From Sphingobacterium faecium (GTDB lineage Bacteria > Bacteroidota > Bacteroidia > Sphingobacteriales > Sphingobacteriaceae): a stretch of 64,000 nucleotides of DNA. The stretch's first letter is position 1. Each line of letters opens with the position of its first letter. The notes below the pieces were generated by a model. That model saw only the letters and a program-made list of their open reading frames with translations, made no database searches and had not been told where the DNA came from. Made by a program: the position numbers and the translations under genes. Where the stretch lies: assembly GCF_003054045.1 (NCBI RefSeq), contig NZ_QBKH01000004.1:434001-498000 (forward strand), written 5' to 3'. Of the stretch, positions 1 through 9,108 are shown piece after piece.

Positions 1-684
1 ATGTTAAAAAAAATAATGGGTATCTTGTTCTTATCGGTCATTTTACTTGGTAGTTGCAACAGGACTGCAGATAAAAAAGAAAGAGAACAAGATTCTACCG
101 ACACCATAACATCTGATTCGTTGCCAAAAGTGATCGATTCCATAGCTGTGCCACAGCAAGAAATCGCGCAAGATGAACCTATTGATATGGCTATATCAAA
201 AATAGTAAGTGCGTATAACAAGCAAGATTCAAAAGCATTAAACAGCTATATTGACAAAACAATAGGTCTATATACTATCTATAGACCTGGAGTTCAAGCC
301 ATATATGTGCATGCCACATCCCTTGATTTTAATCACCCTATTCCTGAATATTATCCATATTCTCCATCAAATTTCTCCGGTAAAGTAACTTTTGGAATAC
401 TCCCTGTTTACGATTGTGGGAAAGAGGCTTGGAATAAAAAAGGACTCTTCTGTAACAATAAACAGCATCCTACAGAGCTATCCCAAACGGCAAAATTTAT
501 GAATGAAATTTTGGATTCAAAAATATCAGGTGCTGAAATCCAAAAGCTAAAAGCACTAGACGCCAAAAGCTATCGTGTTATCTTAACGGACAAAAATGCA
601 TCACTTATCTTTCATATCACAAAGCAAGGTAAGCAATGGGTATTAACCGTTCTAGATCGAGCCTACGGAGGCTGTGACGCTTAA
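1..684 (+). CDS. Hypothetical lipoprotein
   Basis: A 227-residue protein of unknown function. The N-terminus is a lipoprotein signal: a basic start, a hydrophobic stretch, then the lipobox LLGSC with the lipidation Cys at residue 19. This also supports the ATG at base 1 as the true start, although the promoter lies outside the window. An acidic, Ser/Thr-rich linker (about residues 20-60) follows, typical of surface or periplasmic lipoproteins, and then a globular part with several Cys. I do not recognise the domain. The next gene, a sugar phosphate mutase, starts 76 bases after its stop, so cotranscription is possible but says little about its role. Confidence 0.75.
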   Translation: MLKKIMGILFLSVILLGSCNRTADKKEREQDSTDTITSDSLPKVIDSIAVPQQEIAQDEPIDMAISKIVSAYNKQDSKALNSYIDKTIGLYTIYRPGVQAIYVHATSLDFNHPIPEYYPYSPSNFSGKVTFGILPVYDCGKEAWNKKGLFCNNKQHPTELSQTAKFMNEILDSKISGAEIQKLKALDAKSYRVILTDKNASLIFHITKQGKQWVLTVLDRAYGGCDA

Positions 685-760
685 GCTGAAATTATATTTC
701 ACGACAAAAGCACCACAATCCAAAAAAATATTTAATTTGACAGTTTTAACTCACAAAACA

Positions 761-2494
761 ATGATTAGTCTGGATCAAGAAATACAAGCAAAAGTCAATC
801 AATGGCTAGGCTCAGAATACGACGAAGCAACGAAAACTGCTTTAAAAAAATTAATTGATAATAATGAAACAACTGAATTAACAGATTCATTCTATAAAGA
901 TTTAGAATTTGGTACAGGAGGTTTACGTGGAATCATGGGGGTCGGTTCCAATAGAATGAATAAATATACCATTGGTAAAGCCACACAAGGCTTAGCCAAC
1001 TACTTAAAAAAACAATTCCCAGACCAACAGATCAAAGTTGCGGTTTCTTACGATAGTCGCAATAATTCACAAATCTTTGGACAACTAGTCGCTGATGTAT
1101 TTTCGGCCAATGGCATACTGGTTTATTTATTTGATGAACTCAGACCTACACCGGTATTATCCTTTGCCATCCGTCATTTTGGTTGCCAAAGTGGTGTCAT
1201 GCTAACAGCCTCCCACAACCCAAAAGAATATAATGGATATAAGGCTTATTGGAATGATGGCTGTCAGTTAACAGCTCCACACGACGAAAATGTTATTATA
1301 GAAGTAAACAATATTCAAAATATTTCAGAAATATTGTTTCAATCTAATCCGGAAAATATTATTTCTGTAGGACCAGAAATAGACGAAATCTATATTCAAG
1401 AAAATAAAAAATTAAGCATACATCCTGAAGCAGTACAAGAGCAGAAAGATCTTAAAATTGTATTTTCACCTATACATGGAACCGGAATTACCATTGTCCC
1501 CCAACTCTTAAAGGCATGGGGATTTGAAAACGTCATCATCGTGGATGAACAAGCCACCCCTGATGGTAATTTTCCAACGGTGATTTATCCTAATCCAGAA
1601 GAAGAAGATGCCATGGCATTGGCAAAAAAGAAGGGCGAAGAGGTAGATGCAGACTTGGTATTAGCCACAGACCCTGATGCTGATCGTGTGGGTATCGCTA
1701 TTAAAAACAATAAAGGCAATTTCCAATTACTAAATGGTAATCAGATCGGAAGTCTATTGGTTTATTACGTCCTGAGTTCAAAAAAGGAACAAAATCAACT
1801 CCACAATAATCCGTATGTTGTCAAAACCATTGTGACGACCAACCTACAAGCAGAGATTGCCAACCATTTTCATGTTCCTTATTACGAAACATTGACAGGC
1901 TTCAAATACATTGGCGAGCTCATGACCAAATTAGGCGACTCAGCAACTTATCTTGTTGGAGGAGAAGAAAGCTATGGCTATTTAGTTGGAAGCCTTGTGC
2001 GTGATAAGGATGCGCCAAATGCTTGTGCTTTCTTGGCAGAAATGACCGCTTACTACAAATCAAAAGGCAAGTCCCTATATCAGGTTCTCTTGGATATTTA
2101 TCAAGAATTTGGATGTTATCAAGAAAAACTGGTTTCATTAACTAAAAAAGGTAAAGCCGGCGCCGAAGAAATCAAATCCATGATGAGCAATCTGCGTGCA
2201 AACCTGCCCAAATCATTAGGAAATATTGCAGTTGTAGAAGTACGCGATTATGAAAATTCAGTTGCGATTGATATGGCATCAGGAGATAAAAAAGTCATCG
2301 ATTTACCAAAATCAGATGTACTACAATTTATCACCATCGACGGAGATGTTATCTCAGCACGACCATCCGGCACCGAACCTAAAATAAAGTTTTATTGTTC
2401 TGTAAAGGCGACATTAAAGGATCAATCCACTTATGAAGAACTTCAAAAAGAATTGTCAGCAAAAGTAGATCGAATGATGGCTGATATCATTTAA
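761..2494 (+). CDS. Phospho-sugar mutase (phosphoglucomutase/phosphomannomutase family)
   Basis: Alpha-D-phosphohexomutase that interconverts hexose 1- and 6-phosphates in the cytoplasm, probably glucose and/or mannose phosphates. The open frame extends upstream to 674, but family homology begins at the ATG at 761, giving 577 residues, the usual length of the long bacterial PGM/PMM form. Visible signatures are the phosphoserine loop TASHNPKEYNG with catalytic Ser151, the metal-binding DPDADR loop starting at Asp304, the sugar-binding GGEESYG motif, and the C-terminal phosphate-binding PSGTEPK near residue 534. Substrate preference cannot be read from the sequence. A Nudix gene follows after 8 bases and is probably cotranscribed. 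Confidence 0.93.
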   Translation: MISLDQEIQAKVNQWLGSEYDEATKTALKKLIDNNETTELTDSFYKDLEFGTGGLRGIMGVGSNRMNKYTIGKATQGLANYLKKQFPDQQIKVAVSYDSRNNSQIFGQLVADVFSANGILVYLFDELRPTPVLSFAIRHFGCQSGVMLTASHNPKEYNGYKAYWNDGCQLTAPHDENVIIEVNNIQNISEILFQSNPENIISVGPEIDEIYIQENKKLSIHPEAVQEQKDLKIVFSPIHGTGITIVPQLLKAWGFENVIIVDEQATPDGNFPTVIYPNPEEEDAMALAKKKGEEVDADLVLATDPDADRVGIAIKNNKGNFQLLNGNQIGSLLVYYVLSSKKEQNQLHNNPYVVKTIVTTNLQAEIANHFHVPYYETLTGFKYIGELMTKLGDSATYLVGGEESYGYLVGSLVRDKDAPNACAFLAEMTAYYKSKGKSLYQVLLDIYQEFGCYQEKLVSLTKKGKAGAEEIKSMMSNLRANLPKSLGNIAVVEVRDYENSVAIDMASGDKKVIDLPKSDVLQFITIDGDVISARPSGTEPKIKFYCSVKATLKDQSTYEELQKELSAKVDRMMADII

Positions 2495-2502
2495 TTGTTG
2501 CT

Positions 2503-3045
2503 ATGCAAAAGTGGAAACTACTCTCATCAGAATATATCTGTCGAGCACCTTGGGCAACCTTACGACGAGATACTTGTGAACTGCCCAATGGTAAGATTAA
2601 CGATCAGTATTACGTGCTCGAATATCCAAATTGGGTCAACATGGTAGGTATTACAGAAGACAATAAACTTCTGGTCATCAAACAATACCGCCATGCAGCA
2701 GGAGAAATTATTCTGGAAATCCCAGCAGGAACGATGGAAGCAGGTGAAGAACCTCAATTCGCAGCAGAGCGAGAAATGCTCGAAGAAACAGGCTATGCTT
2801 TTTCCAAGATCGAAAAAATTGCTGAGCTGTATGCCAATCCGGCAACAAGTAAAAATATTACGCATACTTACCTCATGCAAGGAGGTAAAAAAGTTCAAGA
2901 ACAAGATTTAGATGAAAGTGAAGATATTGAAGTCTTTTTAGTGTCTATGGAGGAGGCTAAAGAATTACTCCTTCAAAATAAATTTGGTCAGGCACTTCAA
3001 AGTTCTGCCCTATTTTATGCCTTTCACAAATTGAAAATATTTTAG
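2503..3045 (+). CDS. Nudix hydrolase, ADP-sugar pyrophosphatase-like
   Basis: A 180-residue Nudix protein. It carries a complete Nudix box (G-x5-E-x7-RE-U-x-EE-x-G-U) from Gly76 to Tyr98, with the REMLEE core that binds the catalytic magnesium. Length and the sequence around the box fit the ADP-ribose/ADP-sugar pyrophosphatase group that hydrolyses nucleoside-diphosphate sugars in the cytoplasm. The gene lies 8 bases after the phosphohexomutase, so a shared transcript is likely, and a sugar-nucleotide substrate would suit that partner. The exact substrate is an inference. A 15-bp perfect stem follows at 3082-3115. Confidence 0.88.
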   Translation: MQKWKLLSSEYICRAPWATLRRDTCELPNGKINDQYYVLEYPNWVNMVGITEDNKLLVIKQYRHAAGEIILEIPAGTMEAGEEPQFAAEREMLEETGYAFSKIEKIAELYANPATSKNITHTYLMQGGKKVQEQDLDESEDIEVFLVSMEEAKELLLQNKFGQALQSSALFYAFHKLKIF

Positions 3046-3081
3046 GTAAATTGGATTCATATTTAACAAAAACTTGACACA

Positions 3082-3115
3082 AATAGGGTTATTTTGATAT
3101 CAAAATAACCCTATT
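3082..3115 (+). terminator. Strong hairpin after the Nudix gene
   Basis: Two perfect 15-base arms (3082-3096 and 3101-3115) separated by ATAT, 37 bases after the Nudix stop codon. The following bases are GTTATG rather than a long T-run, so this may be an imperfect intrinsic terminator or an RNA-protecting hairpin. Confidence 0.6.
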
Positions 3116-3177
3116 GTTATGAATTGATTAAATATCAGGGATTCAGTCATTCGTTTTCTCCACCCTATCATTTTTTG

Positions 3178-3185
3178 TACCTTTG
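3178..3185 (+). promoter_or_regulatory. Bacteroidota -7 box (TACCTTTG) directly before the start codon
   Basis: TACCTTTG matches the Bacteroidota sigma-ABfr -7 consensus TAnnTTTG. A T-run at 3154-3157 lies 20 bases upstream and is only a weak -33 element. The box ends one base before the ATG at 3187 and four before the ATG at 3190, so transcription would begin about at the start codon, implying a leaderless or nearly leaderless mRNA. Confidence 0.55.
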
Positions 3186-3189
3186 CATG

Positions 3190-4503
3190 ATGGTAAGAGA
3201 AATATTTGAAACCAAAAGAAAAGCACTTAAAATAAATCTAAATTCAGAGATTTACGGCACTTTTGCTGAAATTGGAGCCGGTCAAGAAGTGGCACGTAAC
3301 TTTTTCAATGCAGGGGCTGCGTCAGGAACAATCGCCAAAACAATGTCAGCCTACGATATGGCATTTAGCGATGCCATATACGGAGAAGAAGAAGATGGAC
3401 GATACGTAAGTCGCACCCGTTTAACGAAAATGTTAAAACATGAATTTGATTTATTGACAAAACGCTTACATGGTGAAAAATATTGCAATAAAAAATTCTT
3501 CGCTTTTGCCGATACCGTTACCACATTAAACTTCACTAAAACAAACGAACCACACGGTTGGATCGGCGTTAGATTTCAACATGAAGTAGATGGTCCTACC
3601 AATGATATCATTATACATGTCAGACTTCTTGATAGTGACAACCAGCTACAACAAAAAGTACTGGGCATCATTGGTGTCAATTTACTTTTTGCTGCCTATT
3701 ACTATACAGATAATGTACAAACGATGATCGAATCATTAGTTGACAATTTATCTGTAGGTTCTGTAGAAATCGATCTTGTGAAAGTAAGCGGCCCTTTATT
3801 TGAAAATGTCAATGAAAGGCTTATTAACTTATACCTGATTGCAAAAGGATTTGCCAAAGCTGCTATTTTCAAACCAGATGGCAAAGCAGCTCAGATCAAA
3901 GATTATCTCTACAAAAAGAATATCATACTGCTAAGAACAAAATATAGACAAAAATCCCTGCCCAATTTTGACTTATTCAATCTTGCAGTTGATCAATTTA
4001 AAAAGAATACAGGAGCAACATCAGAAAATACAGTTGTACTGATTGAAGTATTGATGGGTAATGTACTGGAAGAAGATCATATCATTACAGATAAAGATCT
4101 AGAAGAATTCGCACATCGTGCTGAAGAGCTATGCTCAACAGGAAACAACATCATTGTCAGCAATTTTAGAAGAAATAATCATCTCGCTGAATTTATCAAT
4201 AATTTTAAACCGAAAAATATTGGTATTGCGACCAACGTTTCCAACTTACGAAACATCTTTAATTCGGACAATTACAATAAAGAGCAGTATACCAATGAGC
4301 TCCTTTCCTATATTTCAGGGATGTTTAACAAAAACATCAAATTGTATGCATATCCTTACTTATTGAAAAAAGAAAATAAGATTATTACGACACAAAATAT
4401 GTCGGTATCCGAAGAAGCAAAACCCTTATTTGATTTCCTAATTAAAAATGGCTACATCATAGACATCGAAAATTACGACATTAAATATGTGAAGACGGTA
4501 TAA
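3190..4503 (+). CDS. Conserved uncharacterised cytoplasmic protein
   Basis: About 437 residues with no signal peptide or membrane segment. The open frame reaches back to a TTG at 3124, but the -7 promoter box at 3178-3185 makes that upstream part untranscribed; I choose the ATG at 3190 (the ATG at 3187 is an alternative). The N-terminal part holds FAEIGAGQEVARNFF, strongly suggestive of a conserved glycine-containing motif, then an acidic YGEEEDGRYVSRTRL stretch. The C-terminal half is mixed alpha/beta with VSNFRRNN. I recognise the type as a conserved protein family but cannot assign a reaction. It stands alone between two hairpins, so its neighbours give no functional hint. Confidence 0.8.
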   Translation: MVREIFETKRKALKINLNSEIYGTFAEIGAGQEVARNFFNAGAASGTIAKTMSAYDMAFSDAIYGEEEDGRYVSRTRLTKMLKHEFDLLTKRLHGEKYCNKKFFAFADTVTTLNFTKTNEPHGWIGVRFQHEVDGPTNDIIIHVRLLDSDNQLQQKVLGIIGVNLLFAAYYYTDNVQTMIESLVDNLSVGSVEIDLVKVSGPLFENVNERLINLYLIAKGFAKAAIFKPDGKAAQIKDYLYKKNIILLRTKYRQKSLPNFDLFNLAVDQFKKNTGATSENTVVLIEVLMGNVLEEDHIITDKDLEEFAHRAEELCSTGNNIIVSNFRRNNHLAEFINNFKPKNIGIATNVSNLRNIFNSDNYNKEQYTNELLSYISGMFNKNIKLYAYPYLLKKENKIITTQNMSVSEEAKPLFDFLIKNGYIIDIENYDIKYVKTV

Positions 4504-4521
4504 ACAGCATTAGGTATGAAA

Positions 4522-4552
4522 CAAAATAGGCTCCAAATTGGAGCCTATTTTG
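4522..4552. terminator. Bidirectional terminator
   Basis: A 31-base near-perfect inverted repeat with 15-base arms around a single central A, ending in TTTTG. It lies between two convergent genes (stops at 4503 on plus and 4554 on minus) and can serve both strands. Confidence 0.85.
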
Positions 4553-4553
4553 T

Positions 4554-5384
4554 TTACAAGAACTTTTTATAGATCGAATATAATATCTTGAGATCGTTAT
4601 CCTTCAAGATGGCTACATTGGCATTAGTCTGAATGTAATGCTGTTTAAAAGCTTTAATCGCTGCATCTAAATTTTTAACATCATAACCAATAATTCTTAA
4701 CGCCAATCTTGGGTTGAAATCTATCGGCGGAGTTTCCAGATATTCATCGTACCAATAACCGAAACCTTTATCTGCTAACGTCTTCCAAGGAAAACGTGAA
4801 GGGTCATTTTTTCGGGTAGGCGCCAAATCCATATGACCAATGAAATTTGCCTGTGGAATATTGTATTTAACCTTCAGGTAAGACAATAGTTCCGTCAGTG
4901 CATTGATCTGGGCATCAGTCCATGGATCAGTAGTCCCATTATTATCTAATTCAATTCCTATAGAAGAAGAATTCAGATCCGTATCATTTCCCCACTTGCC
5001 AATACCTGCATGATGCGCACGATAGTAATCATTGACCATCTGCACGACCTTACCAGTACGACCAACAACATAGTGAGCACTTACACCTGCTTTCTCAGAA
5101 TGAAAGGTACGTATCGTCTGCCCGAGTGAATCCTGAGCCGTATGATGGATAACGACATAGTTGGGTTTGCGCATCCCAAAGTTTATGGATGCGATCCATT
5201 CTTTTTCAACCGATATCGGCAATTTTCCGATAGCTTGATTGATGACAGGACTAGTTGCATATTCTTTAGCAAATAACTTTGCTTTTTTCTTATAGACTTT
5301 TTCAGTAGCCGCGTATTTACCTGTCGAACAGGACGCAAATAATGCTGTTATTACTAAAAAGGTTATTGTTGCTTTTATTTTCAT
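4554..5384 (-). CDS. N-acetylmuramoyl-L-alanine amidase (Amidase_2) lipoprotein
   Basis: A zinc-dependent amidase that cleaves the bond between N-acetylmuramic acid and the L-Ala of the peptide stem, for peptidoglycan turnover or anhydromuropeptide recycling. I start it at 5384 (MKIKATITF), which leaves a clean lipoprotein signal with lipobox LFASC; a longer in-frame start at 5402 only adds hydrophobic residues. The Amidase_2/AmpD fold is shown by VIHHTAQ (zinc His), the GIELDNNG segment, and FIGHMDLAPTRKNDP, where the second His ligand and the catalytic-site residues lie. About 276 residues, longer than AmpD by an N-terminal linker and a C-terminal helical part. Probably anchored in the periplasm. 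Confidence 0.88.
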   Translation of the reverse strand: MKIKATITFLVITALFASCSTGKYAATEKVYKKKAKLFAKEYATSPVINQAIGKLPISVEKEWIASINFGMRKPNYVVIHHTAQDSLGQTIRTFHSEKAGVSAHYVVGRTGKVVQMVNDYYRAHHAGIGKWGNDTDLNSSSIGIELDNNGTTDPWTDAQINALTELLSYLKVKYNIPQANFIGHMDLAPTRKNDPSRFPWKTLADKGFGYWYDEYLETPPIDFNPRLALRIIGYDVKNLDAAIKAFKQHYIQTNANVAILKDNDLKILYSIYKKFL

Positions 5385-5822
5385 TATCAATATGATTATC
5401 ACATGAGCTGTTTCACTCGTTTATCCCTAATTAAGCCGTTCTCCGATAGTTTTATTACCTATCCATTCGCGACAGCCTACTTCTTCCATCAATTAAATGA
5501 ATCGTCTGGGATCCCTATAAAAAGATATGGGATCAAATATCCCTACTACTGATCGGTCTCCATCAGTTAGTTCTCTTGGTATCAAAATCTCCTTAAACGT
5601 ACTGTTTTTATTAACAAACAAACTTAGATAAATTTGTTGTAAAGAATTATTAAATATCGGAAAATATCGTCTTAAATGTTAAGCCGCTGTGCTTATATCT
5701 ACTAAATTAATACAATTCGCCCAACTGCATCAGTAAGATTCTATCATTAAATCACCGCATTATTTCATATAAAAAAAGCCTTCATTGATTAAATGAAGGC
5801 TTTTAATAAGAATATGCTTGGA
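5385..5822. other. Intergenic region between gcvP and the amidase gene
   Basis: About 440 bases without a credible coding frame. It holds the gcvP terminator at 5774-5804 and a possible minus-strand -7 box (TAAGTTTG read on minus, 5619-5626) about 235 bases before the amidase start. There are also small GGGAT/ATCCC inverted repeats near 5507-5543. I see no RNA family that I recognise. Confidence 0.5.
5774..5804 (-). terminator. gcvP terminator
   Basis: Arms 5774-5786 and 5792-5804 (13 bp perfect) with loop GATTA; read on the minus strand the stem is followed by a run of T. It lies 19 bases after the gcvP stop codon. Confidence 0.88.
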
Positions 5823-8696
5823 TTAAGCTTCAGCGTACTCTTCAATAGAAGGGCATGAACAAATTAACGTTCTATCACCCTGTGAATCGTTTACACGACC
5901 AACAGAAGGCCAAAACTTACGATCTTTCAAATAAGTCAAAGGATATGCAGCAGTTTGACGAGAATATGGTCTAGTCCACTCGTCAGCTGTTACAACAGAT
6001 GCAGTATGAGGCGCATTTTTCAATACGTTATCTGCCTGATCAACATCCCCTAATTCAACCGCAGCAACTTCTTGACGAATAGCGATCAATGCATCACAGA
6101 AACGATCCAATTCAGCTTTAGATTCAGACTCTGTAGGCTCTACCATCAAAGTACCAGCCACAGGGAAAGAAACTGTAGGAGCATGGAAACCATAATCCAT
6201 TAAACGTTTTGCGATATCAGCGACCTCAACACCCACATTTTTGTACGAACGACAATCTAAAATCATCTCATGCGCACAACGGCCATTTACTCCAGAATAC
6301 AATACTGGATAGTGGTTTTCCAAACGAGCTTTGATATAATTTGCGTTCAAAATTGCCGTTTTAGTCGCATTAGTCAATCCATCTCCCCCCATCATCGCGA
6401 TATAAGCGTGAGAGATAATCAAGATTGATGCAGATCCAAACGGAGCCGCAGATACAGCGGAGATCCCTTCAGCACCAGAAACTTCAACTACTTCGTGGTT
6501 TGGTAAAAAAGGTACTAAATGTGCCGCAACACCAATTGGACCCATACCAGGACCACCACCACCGTGAGGGATGCAGAATGTTTTATGTAAATTCAAGTGA
6601 CATACATCAGCACCGATACGACCTGGGCTAGTTAAACCAACCTGCGCATTCATATTAGCACCATCCATATATACCTGTCCACCATTTGCATGGATAATTT
6701 CACATATTTCAATGATAGGCTCCTCAAATACACCGTGTGTTGAAGGGTAGGTCACCATGAATGAGTTTAAGTTAGCAGCATGTTCTGCAGCTTTCGCTCT
6801 CAAGTCTTCCACATCAATATTACCACGTTCATCACATTTAACAACAACAACTTTCAATCCAGCCATAGAAGCTGAAGCCGGGTTAGTTCCGTGTGCAGAG
6901 GCTGGAATTAAACAAATATTACGGTGATGATCTCCGCGACTTTCGTGATAAGCACGGATTACCATTAAACCTGCATACTCACCTTGAGCACCAGAATTTG
7001 GTTGGAAACTCATTTTAGCAAAACCAGTGATTTCAGATAACCACTCATTCAACTCTCCGATCAACTGCATATAACCAGAAGTTTGGTCTGCAGGAGCAAA
7101 TGGATGTAAACCACCGAAGTTAGACCAAGTAACTGGAGTCATCTCAGCAGTAGCATTCAATTTCATCGTACATGATCCCAATGGAATCATCGAGTGACAT
7201 AATGATAAATCTTTAGCTTCCAAAGATTTGATGTAGCGTAACATCTCATGCTCTGAATGGTAGCTATTGAATATAGGGTGTGTTAAGTATTCAGAAGTAC
7301 GAACTAAGTCAGCAGGTAGCGCTGATGTCAATGATGACTCAATCGATTCGAAATCAACATCTGCAATATTTTTTGCTTTTACTTTAGCAAATACTTTAAC
7401 GATCGTTAAAATATCTTCGTATGTCGTCGATTCGTCAATAGAAATACCAACGACCGAACCTACATAATGGAAGTTCATCTCGTTGTTTAAAGCTTCTGAT
7501 TTTAATCCAGCAACTTCACCTCCTAATTCGAACCGTACAGTATCAAAATAGTTTTTATTTAATTGGGTATATCCTAATTGTTGAACAGCCTGGTCTAACA
7601 ATTGCGCCAAATCATGAATGCGGCTAGCAATATCTTTGATTCCCTGAGGACCATGATATACCGCATAGAATGATGCCATGATCGCTAACAAAGCCTGAGC
7701 AGTACAGATGTTAGACGAAGCTTTATCCCGACGGATATGTTGCTCACGTGTTTGTAATGCCATACGCAATGCGTAGTTGCCATTAGAATCTGTTGTAACA
7801 CCAATAATACGACCTGGAATATTACGTTTGAAAGCGTCTTTAGTTGCAAAAAAAGCAGCATGAGGACCACCAAAACCCATTGGTACACCAAAACGTTGTG
7901 AATTACCAACAACAACATCAGCACCCCATTCTCCTGGAGGAGTCAATAACGTTAAACTCATTAAATCAGCAGCCGCACAAACAGTGATGTTTTTAGCATG
8001 AGCAGCAGCTGTAAAAGCCTTATAATCTACAATAGAGCCATCTGCAGCAGGGTATTGAACAAATGCAGCAAATACATCTTCGGTTAGACTGCTTTCACTA
8101 ATCGCTTCGATACGAAGTTCAATTCCAAAAGATAAAGCACGTGTTCTTAATACATCGATCGTTTGTGGATAAGCATTTTCAGAAACTAGGAAAACATTAG
8201 CCGCTTTGTTTTTACGAGCTGAATAAAGCATAAACATACCTTCAGCAGCAGCAGTAGCTTCATCTAATAAAGACGCATTCGCGATCTCTAATCCTGTTAA
8301 ATCACAAATAACCGTTTGAAAATTTAACAAAGCTTGTAAACGTCCTTGAGCAATCTCTGCTTGGTATGGCGTGTACTGTGTATACCATCCTGGATTTTCA
8401 AAGACATTTCTTTGAATAACACCTGGTAAAATCACATCAAAATAACCTTGTCCGATATAAGATTTGAACACTTTATTTTTTTCTGCAATTTGTTTTACCC
8501 TTTTCAAATAAGCGACTTCGCTTAAAGCAGCAGGCAATTGTAAAGCTTGTTTAGCACGAATCTGTGCAGGAACAGTTTGCTCAATAAGTTGGTCTAGCGA
8601 ATCAACGCCTAAAAATTCCAACATTTCTTTCGTTTCAACCGATCTTGGTCCGTTGTGACGAGCTTCAAATTTCTCTTGAAAATGTATGTTACTCAT
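5823..8696 (-). CDS. gcvP: Glycine dehydrogenase (aminomethyl-transferring), P-protein
   Basis: The P-protein of the glycine cleavage system: a PLP enzyme that decarboxylates glycine and passes the aminomethyl group to the lipoyl arm of GcvH, in the cytoplasm. The 957 residues match the fused full-length (alpha plus beta) form. The C-terminal half carries the PLP lysine in [16 protein letters not shown] (around residue 705) and the conserved glycine-rich strip after it; the N-terminal half has the duplicated fold including IGQGYFD and [15 protein letters not shown]. The T-protein gene gcvT lies about 14 kb away (22694); gcvH is not in this window. It is a single-gene unit with its own terminator and a candidate promoter at 8784-8791. 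Confidence 0.97.
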   Translation of the reverse strand: MSNIHFQEKFEARHNGPRSVETKEMLEFLGVDSLDQLIEQTVPAQIRAKQALQLPAALSEVAYLKRVKQIAEKNKVFKSYIGQGYFDVILPGVIQRNVFENPGWYTQYTPYQAEIAQGRLQALLNFQTVICDLTGLEIANASLLDEATAAAEGMFMLYSARKNKAANVFLVSENAYPQTIDVLRTRALSFGIELRIEAISESSLTEDVFAAFVQYPAADGSIVDYKAFTAAAHAKNITVCAAADLMSLTLLTPPGEWGADVVVGNSQRFGVPMGFGGPHAAFFATKDAFKRNIPGRIIGVTTDSNGNYALRMALQTREQHIRRDKASSNICTAQALLAIMASFYAVYHGPQGIKDIASRIHDLAQLLDQAVQQLGYTQLNKNYFDTVRFELGGEVAGLKSEALNNEMNFHYVGSVVGISIDESTTYEDILTIVKVFAKVKAKNIADVDFESIESSLTSALPADLVRTSEYLTHPIFNSYHSEHEMLRYIKSLEAKDLSLCHSMIPLGSCTMKLNATAEMTPVTWSNFGGLHPFAPADQTSGYMQLIGELNEWLSEITGFAKMSFQPNSGAQGEYAGLMVIRAYHESRGDHHRNICLIPASAHGTNPASASMAGLKVVVVKCDERGNIDVEDLRAKAAEHAANLNSFMVTYPSTHGVFEEPIIEICEIIHANGGQVYMDGANMNAQVGLTSPGRIGADVCHLNLHKTFCIPHGGGGPGMGPIGVAAHLVPFLPNHEVVEVSGAEGISAVSAAPFGSASILIISHAYIAMMGGDGLTNATKTAILNANYIKARLENHYPVLYSGVNGRCAHEMILDCRSYKNVGVEVADIAKRLMDYGFHAPTVSFPVAGTLMVEPTESESKAELDRFCDALIAIRQEVAAVELGDVDQADNVLKNAPHTASVVTADEWTRPYSRQTAAYPLTYLKDRKFWPSVGRVNDSQGDRTLICSCPSIEEYAEA

Positions 8697-8783
8697 GGGT
8701 GCAAAAAATTAATGCCTTTCGCTAGATTTTTACTTTTTTGGTTTTCTTAAAAATAATAGCAAAACAGCTGCTTTTTGGATGTG

Positions 8784-8791
8784 CAAAGATA
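8784..8791 (-). promoter_or_regulatory. Candidate gcvP -7 box
   Basis: Read on minus the sequence is TATCTTTG followed by CA, a good TAnnTTTG element, about 88 bases before the gcvP start codon. No clear -33 TTG is seen at the usual spacing. Confidence 0.5.
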
Positions 8792-9053
8792 CATTTTTTA
8801 AAGTCCTAAAAAAAGCGGTTTATGATCGTAAAAATAATTATTAGAATACCTATACAAAACAATCGTTTGCGATCTCATTCTTGATCAAAATTTAAAGGCA
8901 ATCTTCCATACATAATCCCATCAGAAAACACCATAGTAACAGCCTATAATAGATTCTCATGCTATACATAAAAAAGTCTTGTAAATCTTTCAAAAAAATT
9001 TTCACCATCAGCAGATTCGAATTTTTCTTTAAAACCTCAAATCTGTACTATAA

Positions 9054-9093
9054 AAAATGGGGTGTTTCTTCCATGAAAGAAACACCCCATTTT
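9054..9093 (-). terminator. Terminator of the TonB receptor gene
   Basis: A 17-base stem, 9054-9070 with 9077-9093, GC-rich in the middle (GGGGTGTTTC), flanked by A- and T-rich ends. It begins 16 bases after the receptor stop codon on minus. Confidence 0.9.
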
Positions 9094-9108
9094 ATCTATT
9101 CAAAAAAA

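Larger units (their letters stand above)
8697..9108. other. Intergenic region upstream of gcvP
   Basis: About 410 bases with no credible gene. It holds a -7 box for gcvP at 8784-8791 and the terminator of the receptor gene at 9054-9093. The middle part is featureless AT-rich sequence; I do not see the tandem architecture of a glycine riboswitch. Confidence 0.5.

Noticed and set aside
674..760. Upstream extension of the phosphohexomutase frame to 674
   Set aside because: It overlaps the preceding lipoprotein gene and shows no family similarity; the homologous part starts at the ATG at 761.
3124..3189. TTG start at 3124 for the uncharacterised protein
   Set aside because: The -7 box at 3178-3185 lies inside this extension, so it would be upstream of transcription; a TTG start is also less likely.
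5403..5420. CTGTTTCACTCG resembling half of a ParB parS site (TGTTTCACGTGAAACA)
   Set aside because: Only one half matches, with no second half and no par genes nearby.
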